A stretch of DNA of 64,000 bases. Source: Omphalotus guepiniiformis (lineage: Eukaryota; Basidiomycota; Agaricomycetes; Agaricales; Omphalotaceae). The position numbers and the translations under genes were made by a program. The DNA lies in NCBI GenBank assembly GCA_028554645.1, contig JAQOOI010000078.1, forward strand, positions 682,001 to 746,000. Direction: 5' to 3'. Each line of letters begins with the position of its first letter. Positions within the stretch are counted from its first letter, which is position 1. A model generated the notes under the pieces. It made no database searches. It saw nothing but the letters and a program-made list of their open reading frames with translations, and was not told where the DNA came from. Of the stretch, positions 24,173 to 33,177 are shown piece by piece.

Positions 24173-24189
24173 TCTCCCCCAAACTAAAA
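24173..24189 (-). promoter_or_regulatory. internal copy of the polypurine tract (possible central PPT)
   Basis: Seventeen bases identical to the 3' polypurine tract (21220-21236), in the same orientation, ~2.95 kb from it and between the two antisense genes. A second plus-strand primer site is known in some retroviruses and in Ty1; here this is inferred from identity alone. Confidence 0.6.
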
Positions 24190-24286
24190 ATTTCAGCGCC
24201 CCCGCTGAACATTATACCCCTAAGAGAATTTGCAGACGATTTTTCGACCTCAAAAATTTTCAGCCAGGTACAATACATTTTTCAGC

Positions 24287-24294
24287 TATAAAAG
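24287..24294 (+). promoter_or_regulatory. TATA-like box of antisense gene 2
   Basis: TATAAAAG lies 82 bases before the start codon of antisense gene 2 on the same strand, a fitting distance for a core promoter. Confidence 0.45.
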
Positions 24295-24375
24295 AACAAA
24301 TGTAAGGATCGTAAATTGCATCGAACCAACATTCATTCGTTCTATAAATCGTTATCACAAGCTCTTACTTTCTCA

Positions 24376-25693
24376 ATGGCCCCTACTCCCTCTTTCATCA
24401 AAGAAGACTGGCTTGCTTTGCTGGAACTTCGTCGCGGCACCTTTGACCGTGCTCGTGCTCGTAACGTTCCTGATGGAGAGATGTTCCAATTTGCTAAGAC
24501 ACTTTGTGACTTCTTGGTACGTTATTTCATTTTTAATAATCGCCCGGCGTTTAATAATAATTCGAGTTTAAGGTTAAACCCCTCGATATGGCTACTACAG
24601 CTGCCGATGACGAACTCTTCAAGAAGTTTGAAGACAACGTCACTGCCCTGCAGGCGGTTATGGCGGCTCGTCCTCAAATGTCGCCTCTTCGTTCTGTAGC
24701 CGGACTTCAGAAACACCTTGACCGTATGGTTCAAGAACGTCTCAAGAATGCCGCTGCTGCTGCTGAAGCAGTCGCTAAGGCTAAGGAAGAAGGTAACAAT
24801 CGGAAACGCAAGGTACGATTATCTACCGGACTTATATTCATTATCTAACTTTATTCCAGGGCAAGGAAACTCCCAAGTCAAAGGCTGTTTGTGACGACGA
24901 CGACAATGTTGAAGTCATTATTACCCCTCCTCTTGACAAAACTGTCAGTGAAGCACTTGTAAGTAATTTCCCCCCGGTAATTAATACTTTGTACTAACAT
25001 TTTTTACACATCGTTCTTACAGATGACTGACGGTACCAAGGACTCTAGCAGTGCTAAAGAAGCTAGTGCCATCAAGAATCTTACTGTAAGTCACTCATTA
25101 TTTTCAACCGGACATATATTAATTCGTTACTAGTTCCGTAAAGCAGAACTTATCGCGGACCAACACGCCGTTGTAAGCATGCCATACTCAGCAGTTCCTG
25201 GATTGGATCAATCCTCTGGCGCGTACAGGAAGGCTAACCACTACATTTCGAAGGGCTTTGCGACATCCGGCCAAAAACGACTTAAGTTGGAAACAGCTGT
25301 TTCAAACCTTAGTGAAGAAACTGACTGTAAGTACACACTTAATAGTATTCAATATACATTCTGACATTATTCTTTATAGTTGAGAAGGCCCTACGTGATA
25401 TGGCTCACACCAGTGTTCTTAAGACACTCGCGTTCGTTCCTTACTACGATTACGACCAGCTCATGCTCGAATCTCTTAAGGCTATACACAATTGCCTTCG
25501 TACGGAGTGTTCTACCCTCGCACACATTGTTCAAACCAACGGCGCTCGTTATCGTGACATGCAGAAGCTAGCAGACAATCTGTCCTTAGTTATTAAGAAG
25601 AAGTCCATTAAAGGTAGTTCCGATGTGGATGAAGATGACTCCATGGACTCAGTAGATTCTACCTCTACCACCGACATGACCACTGACGAGTAG
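24376..25693 (+). CDS. antisense passenger gene 2 of the retroelement, helical protein of unknown function
   Basis: Six exons with GT-AG introns: 24376-24516, 24573-24812, 24860-24958, 25023-25085, 25134-25326, 25380-25693. The product (about 350 residues) is largely helical, with Ala/Lys-rich KNAAAAAEAVAKAKEEG followed by NRKRKGK (a likely nuclear signal), an acidic spacer (CDDDDNVEV) and an acidic, Thr/Ser-rich tail. I recognise no domain. It lies between pol and the internal polypurine-tract copy, convergent with pol (stops 158 bp apart). Frame continuity across five introns shows it is or recently was a real gene. Role unknown: it could be a captured host gene or an element accessory protein. 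Confidence 0.65.
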
Positions 25694-25850
25694 TTCCCCT
25701 GGTACCACTTTATTTACAACGTTCTTTTTAAATGTCCGGCATATATTATATATACCTAAACACTGTCCTTACTATACATTATGTTCGTACTCAGAGTCGT
25801 GTAGTGACTAGATGACTTTGTAATGAAGGATACTAGTTGCAACTTCGAGT

Positions 25851-28800
25851 TCACGTCTGTCTTTTTGACCTGGTTTTGACTCTTTCGTCCCAATCTGGTT
25901 CCTCATTGTCTTCTAAGTTGTCCCCAAGATCCGAATCACTGTCTTCTTCATCAGAATCGTCCCCTTCAAGCCTAAGATTGGGTATGGCATCAAAAATATA
26001 ATCTGTATTTTTGACCAAGTCTTTATCTTCATCCTCAATCATAGCTTCCAATTGCTTACTATCCAAGTCTATTAGTTCATGAATATTGTCTGGCAATTGT
26101 ATAGGTTCGTATCTGGCTGCATGTGGTAGGACTCTAAATGCTGCAACTTTTTCTTTGAGCACTGATCCATCCATTTCTGCAATAACATATGATCCACCTT
26201 TTGTCCTTCTGATTACAATCATGGGACCCTTATATCTTGGATACATCTTTCTGTCTAAACTCTTTTCAATCTGAGTATTCCTGACTTGAACCAGAGTTCC
26301 TGGCTTAAAGTCATAATCCTTTATAGTATTTCCATATTCTTGTTCAAACTTTATCAATGCTTTTCTTTTGTTTTCATCTACTCTTCCCCTCATTTCAGTC
26401 ACATGAGTTCTATGCTTAGCTAGAGCTTGTGCTCTGAATCCAAGTAATTCTTCATGAGTCAGAATTCTGTCTGGAGGTTTAACCAACCAAGTTGATTCCA
26501 CAATATCCAAAGGTAGTATTGGCTCTGCCCCAGTAACTACGAAGTATGGAGAGCATCCAAGACCTCTTCTAACAGTCACTCTATCTGCCCAAAAGACATG
26601 TTTCAGAAACCAATACCATCTTTTCAAATCTCCACCAGTTGCTTTTGCCAAAGCAGTTCTGATATCAAAATGAGCCCTTTCTATCTTCCCATTGGCTTGA
26701 GAATTGTATGGAGATATAGTAATACCTTTTATACCATATTTCTCTTCCAACCATCTCAACATTGCTCTCATAGCTGGGGCATTATCAGTGATAACCTCAT
26801 CAGGGCAACCCCATCTACAGATAATGTCTTCAAAGAACCATTCACCCATTAACCTTGCTGTTTCTGATTTCAATGCTCTACCTTCTGACCAAGAAGACAA
26901 TGCACATCTACCATGAACAACATTTGAACAGCCATTACTAGGTGGTGACACTTTAAACACATCTACATGAACCTTTTGAAACAAAGAAGGTGTATAAGTA
27001 AGAGTAGGTGGTATTTTCAGAAGTTCCAACTTTCTATTTTGACAAGCCTGACATGATTGGACAAACCAATTAATATCTTTCTCCATATCTGGCCACCAAA
27101 ATCTCTTGTCTATGACAGCTTTAGTTGCAAACATCCCTTTATGACCCAAATTGTCATGTGCAGCATGCATCATGTACATTCTCTTTGCCTTAGATACAAC
27201 CAACTTGTGTTGACCATCTAGTTCTTCATTCCTTCTATACATTTTACCATCTTTATCAACAAAGAACTTAACAGCTTGTCTTAGAAAAGATCTCTTTTCA
27301 GTTTTATTCAAACTTTTAATAACAGCTGAGTTCTTGTCTTGATGCCAATCCTTTATTAAAGGTAGAAGATCATCCATCTTCTTTCCTTCATCCCTTCTAT
27401 GTACCTCACTATAAGGATGAGAATTACTCCACTCTGGATCTCCTGGTGGAATTACTAAAGTTTGAGCAAAAGCACTCTTCACCATTCCATGAGCTTCTAA
27501 AACTCTAATCCTATAACATTCTGCAATTCTTTCTTCTTCTATGCATTCTTGCAAATCATCTTCAAAATCATTTTCAGAGTTTGCCATTTCAAAAAGATAA
27601 CCACCTCTATTGTCTATTTTATCTCTGAAAGACTCAAAGTCTAGTGGTATATCATCTTCTTCATTTTGCATTCTAAACTGTAATGGTTCTCCATTATCTT
27701 CATCTACATAGTCTTCCTCATTTACAGGTGGTCTTTCAGTTGTTATACCTCCAGGACCCCTTCTAGATAGACCATCTGGTCCATGTAAAGTTCCCTTAAC
27801 ATGTACCAATGTAAACTGATATTTCCTTATATCCTCTATCCACCTGTTTATAGTTGCATTAGGACCTGAACTGGGATGATCCAACATGCCCTTTATATAG
27901 CTAGCATCTGTTTCCACAATCAAATTCCTACACCCATAAATCAAGTAATAAGAAGCTTCTAAAGCTAATTTCAGACCATACAGCTCTCTCTTTGGTTGAG
28001 AAAATCTTGCTTCCCTTTCATTCAATGTAATTGAACCAAAGTAGTTAAAGTACTTCTTCTTAGGATCTTCTGGGTCAGTTTGGTATATATAATATCCAAC
28101 TGCCATCCAAGAGGTATCTACAGCAAGTGTAATCCCATTTTCTGACATATAGTCTATAGGTCTCAAACAAGGTGCAACTCTGATAGCTTCCTTAAGAGCT
28201 ACTACAGAATCCCATTGTTCAGCCTTCATCTCAAATGGAACATTTCTGGTCAAATATTGCAAAGGTGCAGCAATTTTAGCATAGTCCTTTATAAATTGTC
28301 TAAGTTGGCCAGCAGTACCCAAGAAAGCCCTGACATCTGTCTTAGAGTCAAATCTTTGCCATGTAGTAACCACTTCTGCTATCTTATTAGAAGGTGCTTG
28401 ACCCTCATATAAACAACGGTGACCAACAACCATGCCTTCTTTTACACAAATGAATGCCTTTGTACCAGAAAATGTACCACCAACATATTTCATTCCTTGT
28501 ATCACTCTATTCATATTTTGCATATGTTCCCATACAAATCTCCTTATACCATTGTTTTGAGGAATAGTTTCATATCTGCCATCTGGTAACTCATATCTCG
28601 TTGCTGGACCCCTTACAGGTACATCATCAACATAAGGTATAGTCACATGTGGAATTTCATCTCTTAGAATGAAAGTAACATCATCATGAAAGATAGGTAC
28701 TGAGTTAGTCCAACCCATAGGCAGTTTTACTAGTCTATGTGGCCCAAATGGTGTTTGGAAGGTGGTTAAGTCTCTAGAATCATCATCTATCAACCTTTCA

Positions 28801-29801
28801 TCATATCCAACAAAGATGTCCAGTGTTCCTAGACATGCTCTTCCTGCAAAGTTCCTAGCAACATCTGCAGTAGCTGGTGGAATTCCTGAATGTTGTATAG
28901 TAACTTTATTCAATGGTTCCAGACTATGCACCAATCTCAAACTTTTTCCATCTTTCTTTAAAACACAAAACCATTTTGATCTATAAGAAGAACTTGAAGG
29001 TTCATAAACTCCAGAGTCAATTTTTGCCTTTATAATCTTACATACATCATCAAATATACCAGGTGGTATTGGAATGTTTCTTTCAACCCAAGGTACATGT
29101 GGTAAGACTGGAAATTTCACAGGTGGAAAGAAATCTGTTCTAAAGTTTCCTCCTTCTGCAGGTTCCCAAGCAAAAGCTTTTTCTTGTTGTTTCATCAAAT
29201 GATGAACCAACTTCATTTCTTCTGGCCATAAAAAACCTTCATCATGATTTTTGTCTATGATATTCTTTCTTTCTTCATTGTATCTTTCTCCGGGTGTAAA
29301 CTCGGGTGGATTTGGAGATAATTCCGGCATTTCTGCTAACGGATCACCAAAAATATTCCTTTCTACACAAAACTCAGCCGGTAAAGTAGCTTTAACCGGT
29401 CTAACTTTATCCTTTACAGATTTGTACTTTCCATACACATCTACAAACTCTTTATCATTTTTCTCTTTCTCTATATTACAAGAATTCTCCTCTTGAAACA
29501 TAGTATCCTTCTTTTCTTTCAACTCTTCTCTCCAACTACAGAACACCTGCTTGTCTTTTCCCCTACTCTTTATAGTAGTAGAGTTCATATAAGCATCTAG
29601 CACTCCCGCAGCTTCTTTATCTTTTTCTACATACTCTTTAGCAGCAAATACAAAAGTTTCTGCCAATTCTTCTTTCTTAAAAGTTCCATCTTCATCAGGT
29701 AGTTTATACCCATCCACAAACAATTCACCATTTTCTTTCAGGCCAACTCTTAGAGCTACCTCTCCCTGAGGGCCAATCAGATCATAGAGGTCTGAAAATT
29801 T
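25851..29801 (-). CDS. pol: Pol: reverse transcriptase, RNase H, integrase
   Basis: A single frame with no stop runs from the slippery site at 29801 to 25851; there is no ATG near its beginning, as expected for a frameshift product. Counting from the residue at 29723: RT palm motif LDIFVGYDER (~300) and YVDD (~363), RNase H with AVDTSWMA, KRELYGL and ETDASY (~530-650), the integrase HHCC zinc finger (HAAHDNLGH ... CQACQNRK, ~870-920), integrase core Asp in HVDVF, TDNAPA and the Glu in NGKIERAH (~940-1060), and a GPY/F-like module (RYKGPMIVIRRTKGGSYVIA) near 1180. No chromodomain is apparent. All catalytic residues look present, so it may be active. Confidence 0.95.
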   Translation of the reverse strand, partial: KFSDLYDLIGPQGEVALRVGLKENGELFVDGYKLPDEDGTFKKEELAETFVFAAKEYVEKDKEAAGVLDAYMNSTTIKSRGKDKQVFCSWREELKEKKDTMFQEENSCNIEKEKNDKEFVDVYGKYKSVKDKVRPVKATLPAEFCVERNIFGDPLAEMPELSPNPPEFTPGERYNEERKNIIDKNHDEGFLWPEEMKLVHHLMKQQEKAFAWEPAEGGNFRTDFFPPVKFPVLPHVPWVERNIPIPPGIFDDVCKIIKAKIDSGVYEPSSSSYRSKWFCVLKKDGKSLRLVHSLEPLNKVTIQHSGIPPATADVARNFAGRACLGTLDIFVGYDERLIDDDSRDLTTFQTPFGPHRLVKLPMGWTNSVPIFHDDVTFILRDEIPHVTIPYVDDVPVRGPATRYELPDGRYETIPQNNGIRRFVWEHMQNMNRVIQGMKYVGGTFSGTKAFICVKEGMVVGHRCLYEGQAPSNKIAEVVTTWQRFDSKTDVRAFLGTAGQLRQFIKDYAKIAAPLQYLTRNVPFEMKAEQWDSVVALKEAIRVAPCLRPIDYMSENGITLAVDTSWMAVGYYIYQTDPEDPKKKYFNYFGSITLNEREARFSQPKRELYGLKLALEASYYLIYGCRNLIVETDASYIKGMLDHPSSGPNATINRWIEDIRKYQFTLVHVKGTLHGPDGLSRRGPGGITTERPPVNEEDYVDEDNGEPLQFRMQNEEDDIPLDFESFRDKIDNRGGYLFEMANSENDFEDDLQECIEEERIAECYRIRVLEAHGMVKSAFAQTLVIPPGDPEWSNSHPYSEVHRRDEGKKMDDLLPLIKDWHQDKNSAVIKSLNKTEKRSFLRQAVKFFVDKDGKMYRRNEELDGQHKLVVSKAKRMYMMHAAHDNLGHKGMFATKAVIDKRFWWPDMEKDINWFVQSCQACQNRKLELLKIPPTLTYTPSLFQKVHVDVFKVSPPSNGCSNVVHGRCALSSWSEGRALKSETARLMGEWFFEDIICRWGCPDEVITDNAPAMRAMLRWLEEKYGIKGITISPYNSQANGKIERAHFDIRTALAKATGGDLKRWYWFLKHVFWADRVTVRRGLGCSPYFVVTGAEPILPLDIVESTWLVKPPDRILTHEELLGFRAQALAKHRTHVTEMRGRVDENKRKALIKFEQEYGNTIKDYDFKPGTLVQVRNTQIEKSLDRKMYPRYKGPMIVIRRTKGGSYVIAEMDGSVLKEKVAAFRVLPHAARYEPIQLPDNIHELIDLDSKQLEAMIEDEDKDLVKNTDYIFDAIPNLRLEGDDSDEEDSDSDLGDNLEDNEEPDWDERVKTRSKRQT

Positions 29802-31189
29802 ACAACCCCTTCTTGTACATCTTTAGGTACCACAGGTGGAGGTCTACAAATCTCTTTAAGAGTAGATCCTTCTTTCTTCTGTTCAATTCTAACACCTCTT
29901 CCTCTCAGATAGGTTCCAATAGTACACTTGTAGCCAGAATTTAGATCAGTTATGGTTATCTCTTGACCTCCATCCTCAAAGTTCTTTATTATACTTTGGG
30001 TGTTTACATCAAAAGGTCTACCAAGTAAAACTTGATATGGAGCCTCTTCCACAATATGAACTTGCAAGTAGACTGTTAAGTCCCCAAATACAAAAGGTAC
30101 ATTTCTAGCCATACCCTTAGTAGGCTTTAAACTCCCATTTGCACTTTGCATGTGAATCACTACATCAGGATCCCATGACATTCCAAGTCCCATTGCTACC
30201 ATTTGATCCATTGATATGATCTGAGAACCACTATCTAGAACAGCTTCCACAGTTTCATCAGAGTTATTGATTTTTGGGAATACTACTCTAAGTCCTTCTG
30301 ATTCTCTAGCCACCAGTATAACTTTATCTTTCTTGTTAGGACCTAGATCTCTAAGGAATTGCTCAACTACATCTTGGTGAACAATAGTACCAGCTTTCAA
30401 ATCACCAGTATCTTTTGTCAATGTAATGAAAGTCTCCTTTAAAGACCAAATATCCTCAACATTTACTTTCTTTATTGGTTCCACCTCAGAGTCCATTTGA
30501 ATAGGATTCAAATCATTCTGATTAGGTTCTATCTGCAAGAAAGCCTTCTCTGCTCTCTCAACAACCCTTCTATTTCTAGCTTTTCTCAATATAACAGCTC
30601 TAATGCCTGGAGATACAGCCATAAGGTCTCCAACTGGAACAGTAATATCCATATTGAAAATCTTTTCTGCCATTTCCTCTTCTAAACCTGGTTTAGATAA
30701 AGTAGAAGCATGTCTAAAATCTCCAATCTTTCTAGCTGTTTCTTTATAAACTATAGCATTCTCTTTATTACTTTCTTTCTGAACATTTCTAATTTTTTCC
30801 ACCACTTCATTTCTAACTTTGTTCAAAGCTTGGTTACTAGGAATAGGATCTCTTTGTAATGGTTCCACTCTATCAAATGGCCTTTCTTTAGCAGGTTCAA
30901 CATTAATCTCTTTTTGACCTGGCTGAATAACCATATCCTTTATAGAAGGATCCATTATATCCTCTTGATCTCTTAGTAAAGCCTCTTCATTATCCTTTGT
31001 TTCTTTCTCTAACTCCTCCATTCTCAAGGGTGGAGGTACATACAACCTTTTATCAAATCCTTTAGGCCTTATAATTTCTACTTCCATTCTCTTTTTAATA
31101 CCAACTCTTTGTTTATCCTCAGGGACCTTCTTTGCGGTACTGTACACATTTCTAGTACTAGATCCCATCATCGGAACACTTAGTTTCCC
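29777..31189 (-). CDS. pro: retropepsin-type protease domain ORF
   Basis: A 464-codon frame from ATG 31171 that is also open back to the slippery heptamer at 31189. A long, charged, Lys/Glu-rich N-terminal part leads to the aspartic protease: active-site triad in AVLDSGSQIISM, flap-like region, and a closing LLGRPF motif (VLLGRPFDVN). It would process the polyprotein. The C-terminal end passes over the second slippery site. An own ATG start exists, but the frame relation to gag suggests synthesis as a Gag-protease fusion. Confidence 0.85.
   Translation of the reverse strand, partial: GKLSVPMMGSSTRNVYSTAKKVPEDKQRVGIKKRMEVEIIRPKGFDKRLYVPPPLRMEELEKETKDNEEALLRDQEDIMDPSIKDMVIQPGQKEINVEPAKERPFDRVEPLQRDPIPSNQALNKVRNEVVEKIRNVQKESNKENAIVYKETARKIGDFRHASTLSKPGLEEEMAEKIFNMDITVPVGDLMAVSPGIRAVILRKARNRRVVERAEKAFLQIEPNQNDLNPIQMDSEVEPIKKVNVEDIWSLKETFITLTKDTGDLKAGTIVHQDVVEQFLRDLGPNKKDKVILVARESEGLRVVFPKINNSDETVEAVLDSGSQIISMDQMVAMGLGMSWDPDVVIHMQSANGSLKPTKGMARNVPFVFGDLTVYLQVHIVEEAPYQVLLGRPFDVNTQSIIKNFEDGGQEITITDLNSGYKCTIGTYLRGRGVRIEQKKEGSTLKEICRPPPVVPKDVQEGVVNFQTSMI
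29795..29801 (-). promoter_or_regulatory. candidate -1 frameshift site, protease to Pol
   Basis: Element-strand heptamer A AAT TTT in the protease frame (after GTT GT), 25 nt before the protease stop. Slipping one base back reads AAA TTT TCA and enters the pol frame with no intervening stop. It fits the X XXY YYZ rule. Confidence 0.7.
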
Positions 31190-32652
31190 GACTGGTTCAA
31201 GTAAGAAGCCTGACCATTTGAAGTCTGGCTTTTATCCTGATTTTCAATTCTGTCCAATCTTTCTGAAATCTTCAACAATGTGTTGGTAAAGACTGACATA
31301 TCAAAACTATTATGTTGAGGTTCAGAAGGTCCACTAGGCATATTATATCCCATGTCACTTTCTTCTGCAAAGATGAAGGCATTTTGGCCAACTTCCTTAT
31401 CCCAACCCTTTTGCTTAGCAATAGCTTCAATTTTGTCCTTTCTGGAAGAATTCATATCACCAGATGGAGCAACTTGTCCATCTTTCATGACTATCATTCC
31501 TCTTGCATTCCTAACTAAATATCCCTTCTCAAACTGTGATTTCTGGTGAGGACAATTTGTAGCAATATGCCCTTTCTCACCACAGAAATAACAAGAATAT
31601 TCTGTAGGTCCTTGTGGGTTTGCATATCTATTACCACGGTTCTGACCCATAGCAATAGATTGCATGTGTGGTATATTCATACCATTGTTACCACCTAATG
31701 TTTCTGCAAGAACCTTTTGAACTTGAGAGATCAAGGTAGCTTGATTCTCTTCAAATCTAGATTGCACTTGTTTCAAGGCAACTTCATGCCTATCCATTGT
31801 ATCAGCAATCTTTCTTTCAAATTCATTCTTCTCAACATTCTCCCTTTTAATATTAAAAGGTGTGTAACTTCTTTCTCTTTCTGTTTCAGAAGCTAGAGAC
31901 ATTCCAACTATTGCAAAACCATCATCCATGTTATTCTCACAGATGTGGGCAGCAGCAGCTATCACATCCTCAATAGGATACTTGTCTTCCCTTCTTCTAG
32001 GATTATCTGGAGTAGCTATATAAGTCTTTTCCAGTCTATCCTTTACTTTATCCCAGAAAGCAGGTTCTAAGGATCTGCCAAACAGAGTTACTGCCTCTAA
32101 GTTAGAGATAACAGCAGGTGGCTTTGCAGCTTTCTTATACTCATATTCAAACAGCCTTTTAAACTTGAAGAACTTATCAAAGTTCTTCAATGGAATATAT
32201 GCATACTCTGAATTTAACTTTCTCAACTTGGTCAGAGAACCTCCTTCTTCTAAAGAAGACTCTGGAAAGTTTTGTTTCAAAGCATCTTTGAATGTTCCCC
32301 ACTTTCTACTTTTTGTTTCAGGGTAAGCTTCAACCCTTTTCTTTGTATCATGAGTCATCCAGTCTGTAGCTAAGTAAATCTTTGCTGCATCATCTTTAAT
32401 TCCCATTTTCAGGAATATTTCTTCCACTTGTTCCAACCAGCTTATCAAACTGCCAGGATCTACATGGTCAAAGATTGGTGCCATTTTTGATTTCTTAGGA
32501 AGCTTATCATTCTGGATTTCCTTCAATGCTTCTGGGGAAAGTTCATGAACTCCCACAAAAGTTGTCCTTGTATTATCATTGTTTCTGGGTATATCATCAT
32601 CTCCTCTACTTTGTCCACTTGGACCAGCACCAGTAGTACTAGTAGCAGGCAT
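31180..32652 (-). CDS. gag: Gag capsid/nucleocapsid polyprotein
   Basis: 490 residues from ATG 32652. The middle holds a capsid-like region (SLISWLEQVEEIFLKMGI, WGTFKDALKQNFPES) typical of Ty3/gypsy Gag, and a single CCHC zinc knuckle CYFCGEKGHIATNC sits at about residue 366. The frame is open for ~115 further codons upstream without an ATG, until a TGA near 33005. Confidence 0.9.
   Translation of the reverse strand: MPATSTTGAGPSGQSRGDDDIPRNNDNTRTTFVGVHELSPEALKEIQNDKLPKKSKMAPIFDHVDPGSLISWLEQVEEIFLKMGIKDDAAKIYLATDWMTHDTKKRVEAYPETKSRKWGTFKDALKQNFPESSLEEGGSLTKLRKLNSEYAYIPLKNFDKFFKFKRLFEYEYKKAAKPPAVISNLEAVTLFGRSLEPAFWDKVKDRLEKTYIATPDNPRRREDKYPIEDVIAAAAHICENNMDDGFAIVGMSLASETERERSYTPFNIKRENVEKNEFERKIADTMDRHEVALKQVQSRFEENQATLISQVQKVLAETLGGNNGMNIPHMQSIAMGQNRGNRYANPQGPTEYSCYFCGEKGHIATNCPHQKSQFEKGYLVRNARGMIVMKDGQVAPSGDMNSSRKDKIEAIAKQKGWDKEVGQNAFIFAEESDMGYNMPSGPSEPQHNSFDMSVFTNTLLKISERLDRIENQDKSQTSNGQASYLNQSGN
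31183..31189 (-). promoter_or_regulatory. candidate -1 frameshift site, Gag to protease
   Basis: Element-strand heptamer G GGA AAC sits directly before the gag stop TAA. A one-base backward slip reads GGG AAA CTA and opens the protease frame. Downstream, GGGATC and GGTCCC (about 38 nt apart) could pair to form a stimulatory stem; that part is speculative. Confidence 0.75.
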
Positions 32653-33157
32653 AGTAGTAACTTCTCTGAAACTCTTTTTAGATTTTTGTGCTGAAGCAGG
32701 TAGTCTATAAGACTTTCCAAATCCAACAGTAGATTTAGGTGGACGTAAACGATCAAATTCACCAGGTATGAACTCCCGATTATTGTCAGATGACAGAACA
32801 AAAGAACCAGGTAATACTGGATCAACACTTTCAGGCTCTGGTACTGATTTCCCTTTGCCCTTAGATGCGGAACTAGTAACACTTCTTTCTCTTGTAGAAG
32901 ATCTGGATTGAAAGTTTAAAACTTCTTCACCAGCTCTTTGGGAATTCTTTGTCTGACGTTTTGGTTTAGGTTTGCTAGGTCCACTAATTTTGACCAGTGA
33001 ACTTCACAATCCAAAAATAAAGCAAAAGCTCTATGTAGCACTGTATAGAACAAAACAGTACTTTATTGCACAACACAAATTTCCTTGTAATCCAAACGGT
33101 AAAATTCCGTTAGAAAGCCACGAATTCGTCCCTCACGAAGTCAATTTGTACTTTTGA
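32653..33157 (-). other. retroelement leader between primer-binding site and gag ATG
   Basis: Untranslated leader by position, yet the gag frame stays open through ~350 bases of it with Lys/Ser-rich codons and no ATG. Either a non-AUG start, a spliced start, or chance. Confidence 0.5.
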
Positions 33158-33175
33158 CCCTCGCGGTGGGCTCCA
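33158..33175 (-). promoter_or_regulatory. primer-binding site
   Basis: Two bases after the LTR on the element strand is TGGAGCCCACCGCGAGGG. It begins with the TGG expected to pair with tRNA 3' CCA. The matching tRNA would end GGTGGGCT-CCA; a U discriminator base is found in eukaryotic tRNA-Cys, but I cannot fix the tRNA from this alone. Confidence 0.75.
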
Positions 33176-33177
33176 GA

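Noticed and set aside
26086..29496. Several plus-strand frames of 60-85 codons over the pol gene
   Set aside because: They are antisense shadows of an intact 1290-codon frame and show no introns, starts or domains.
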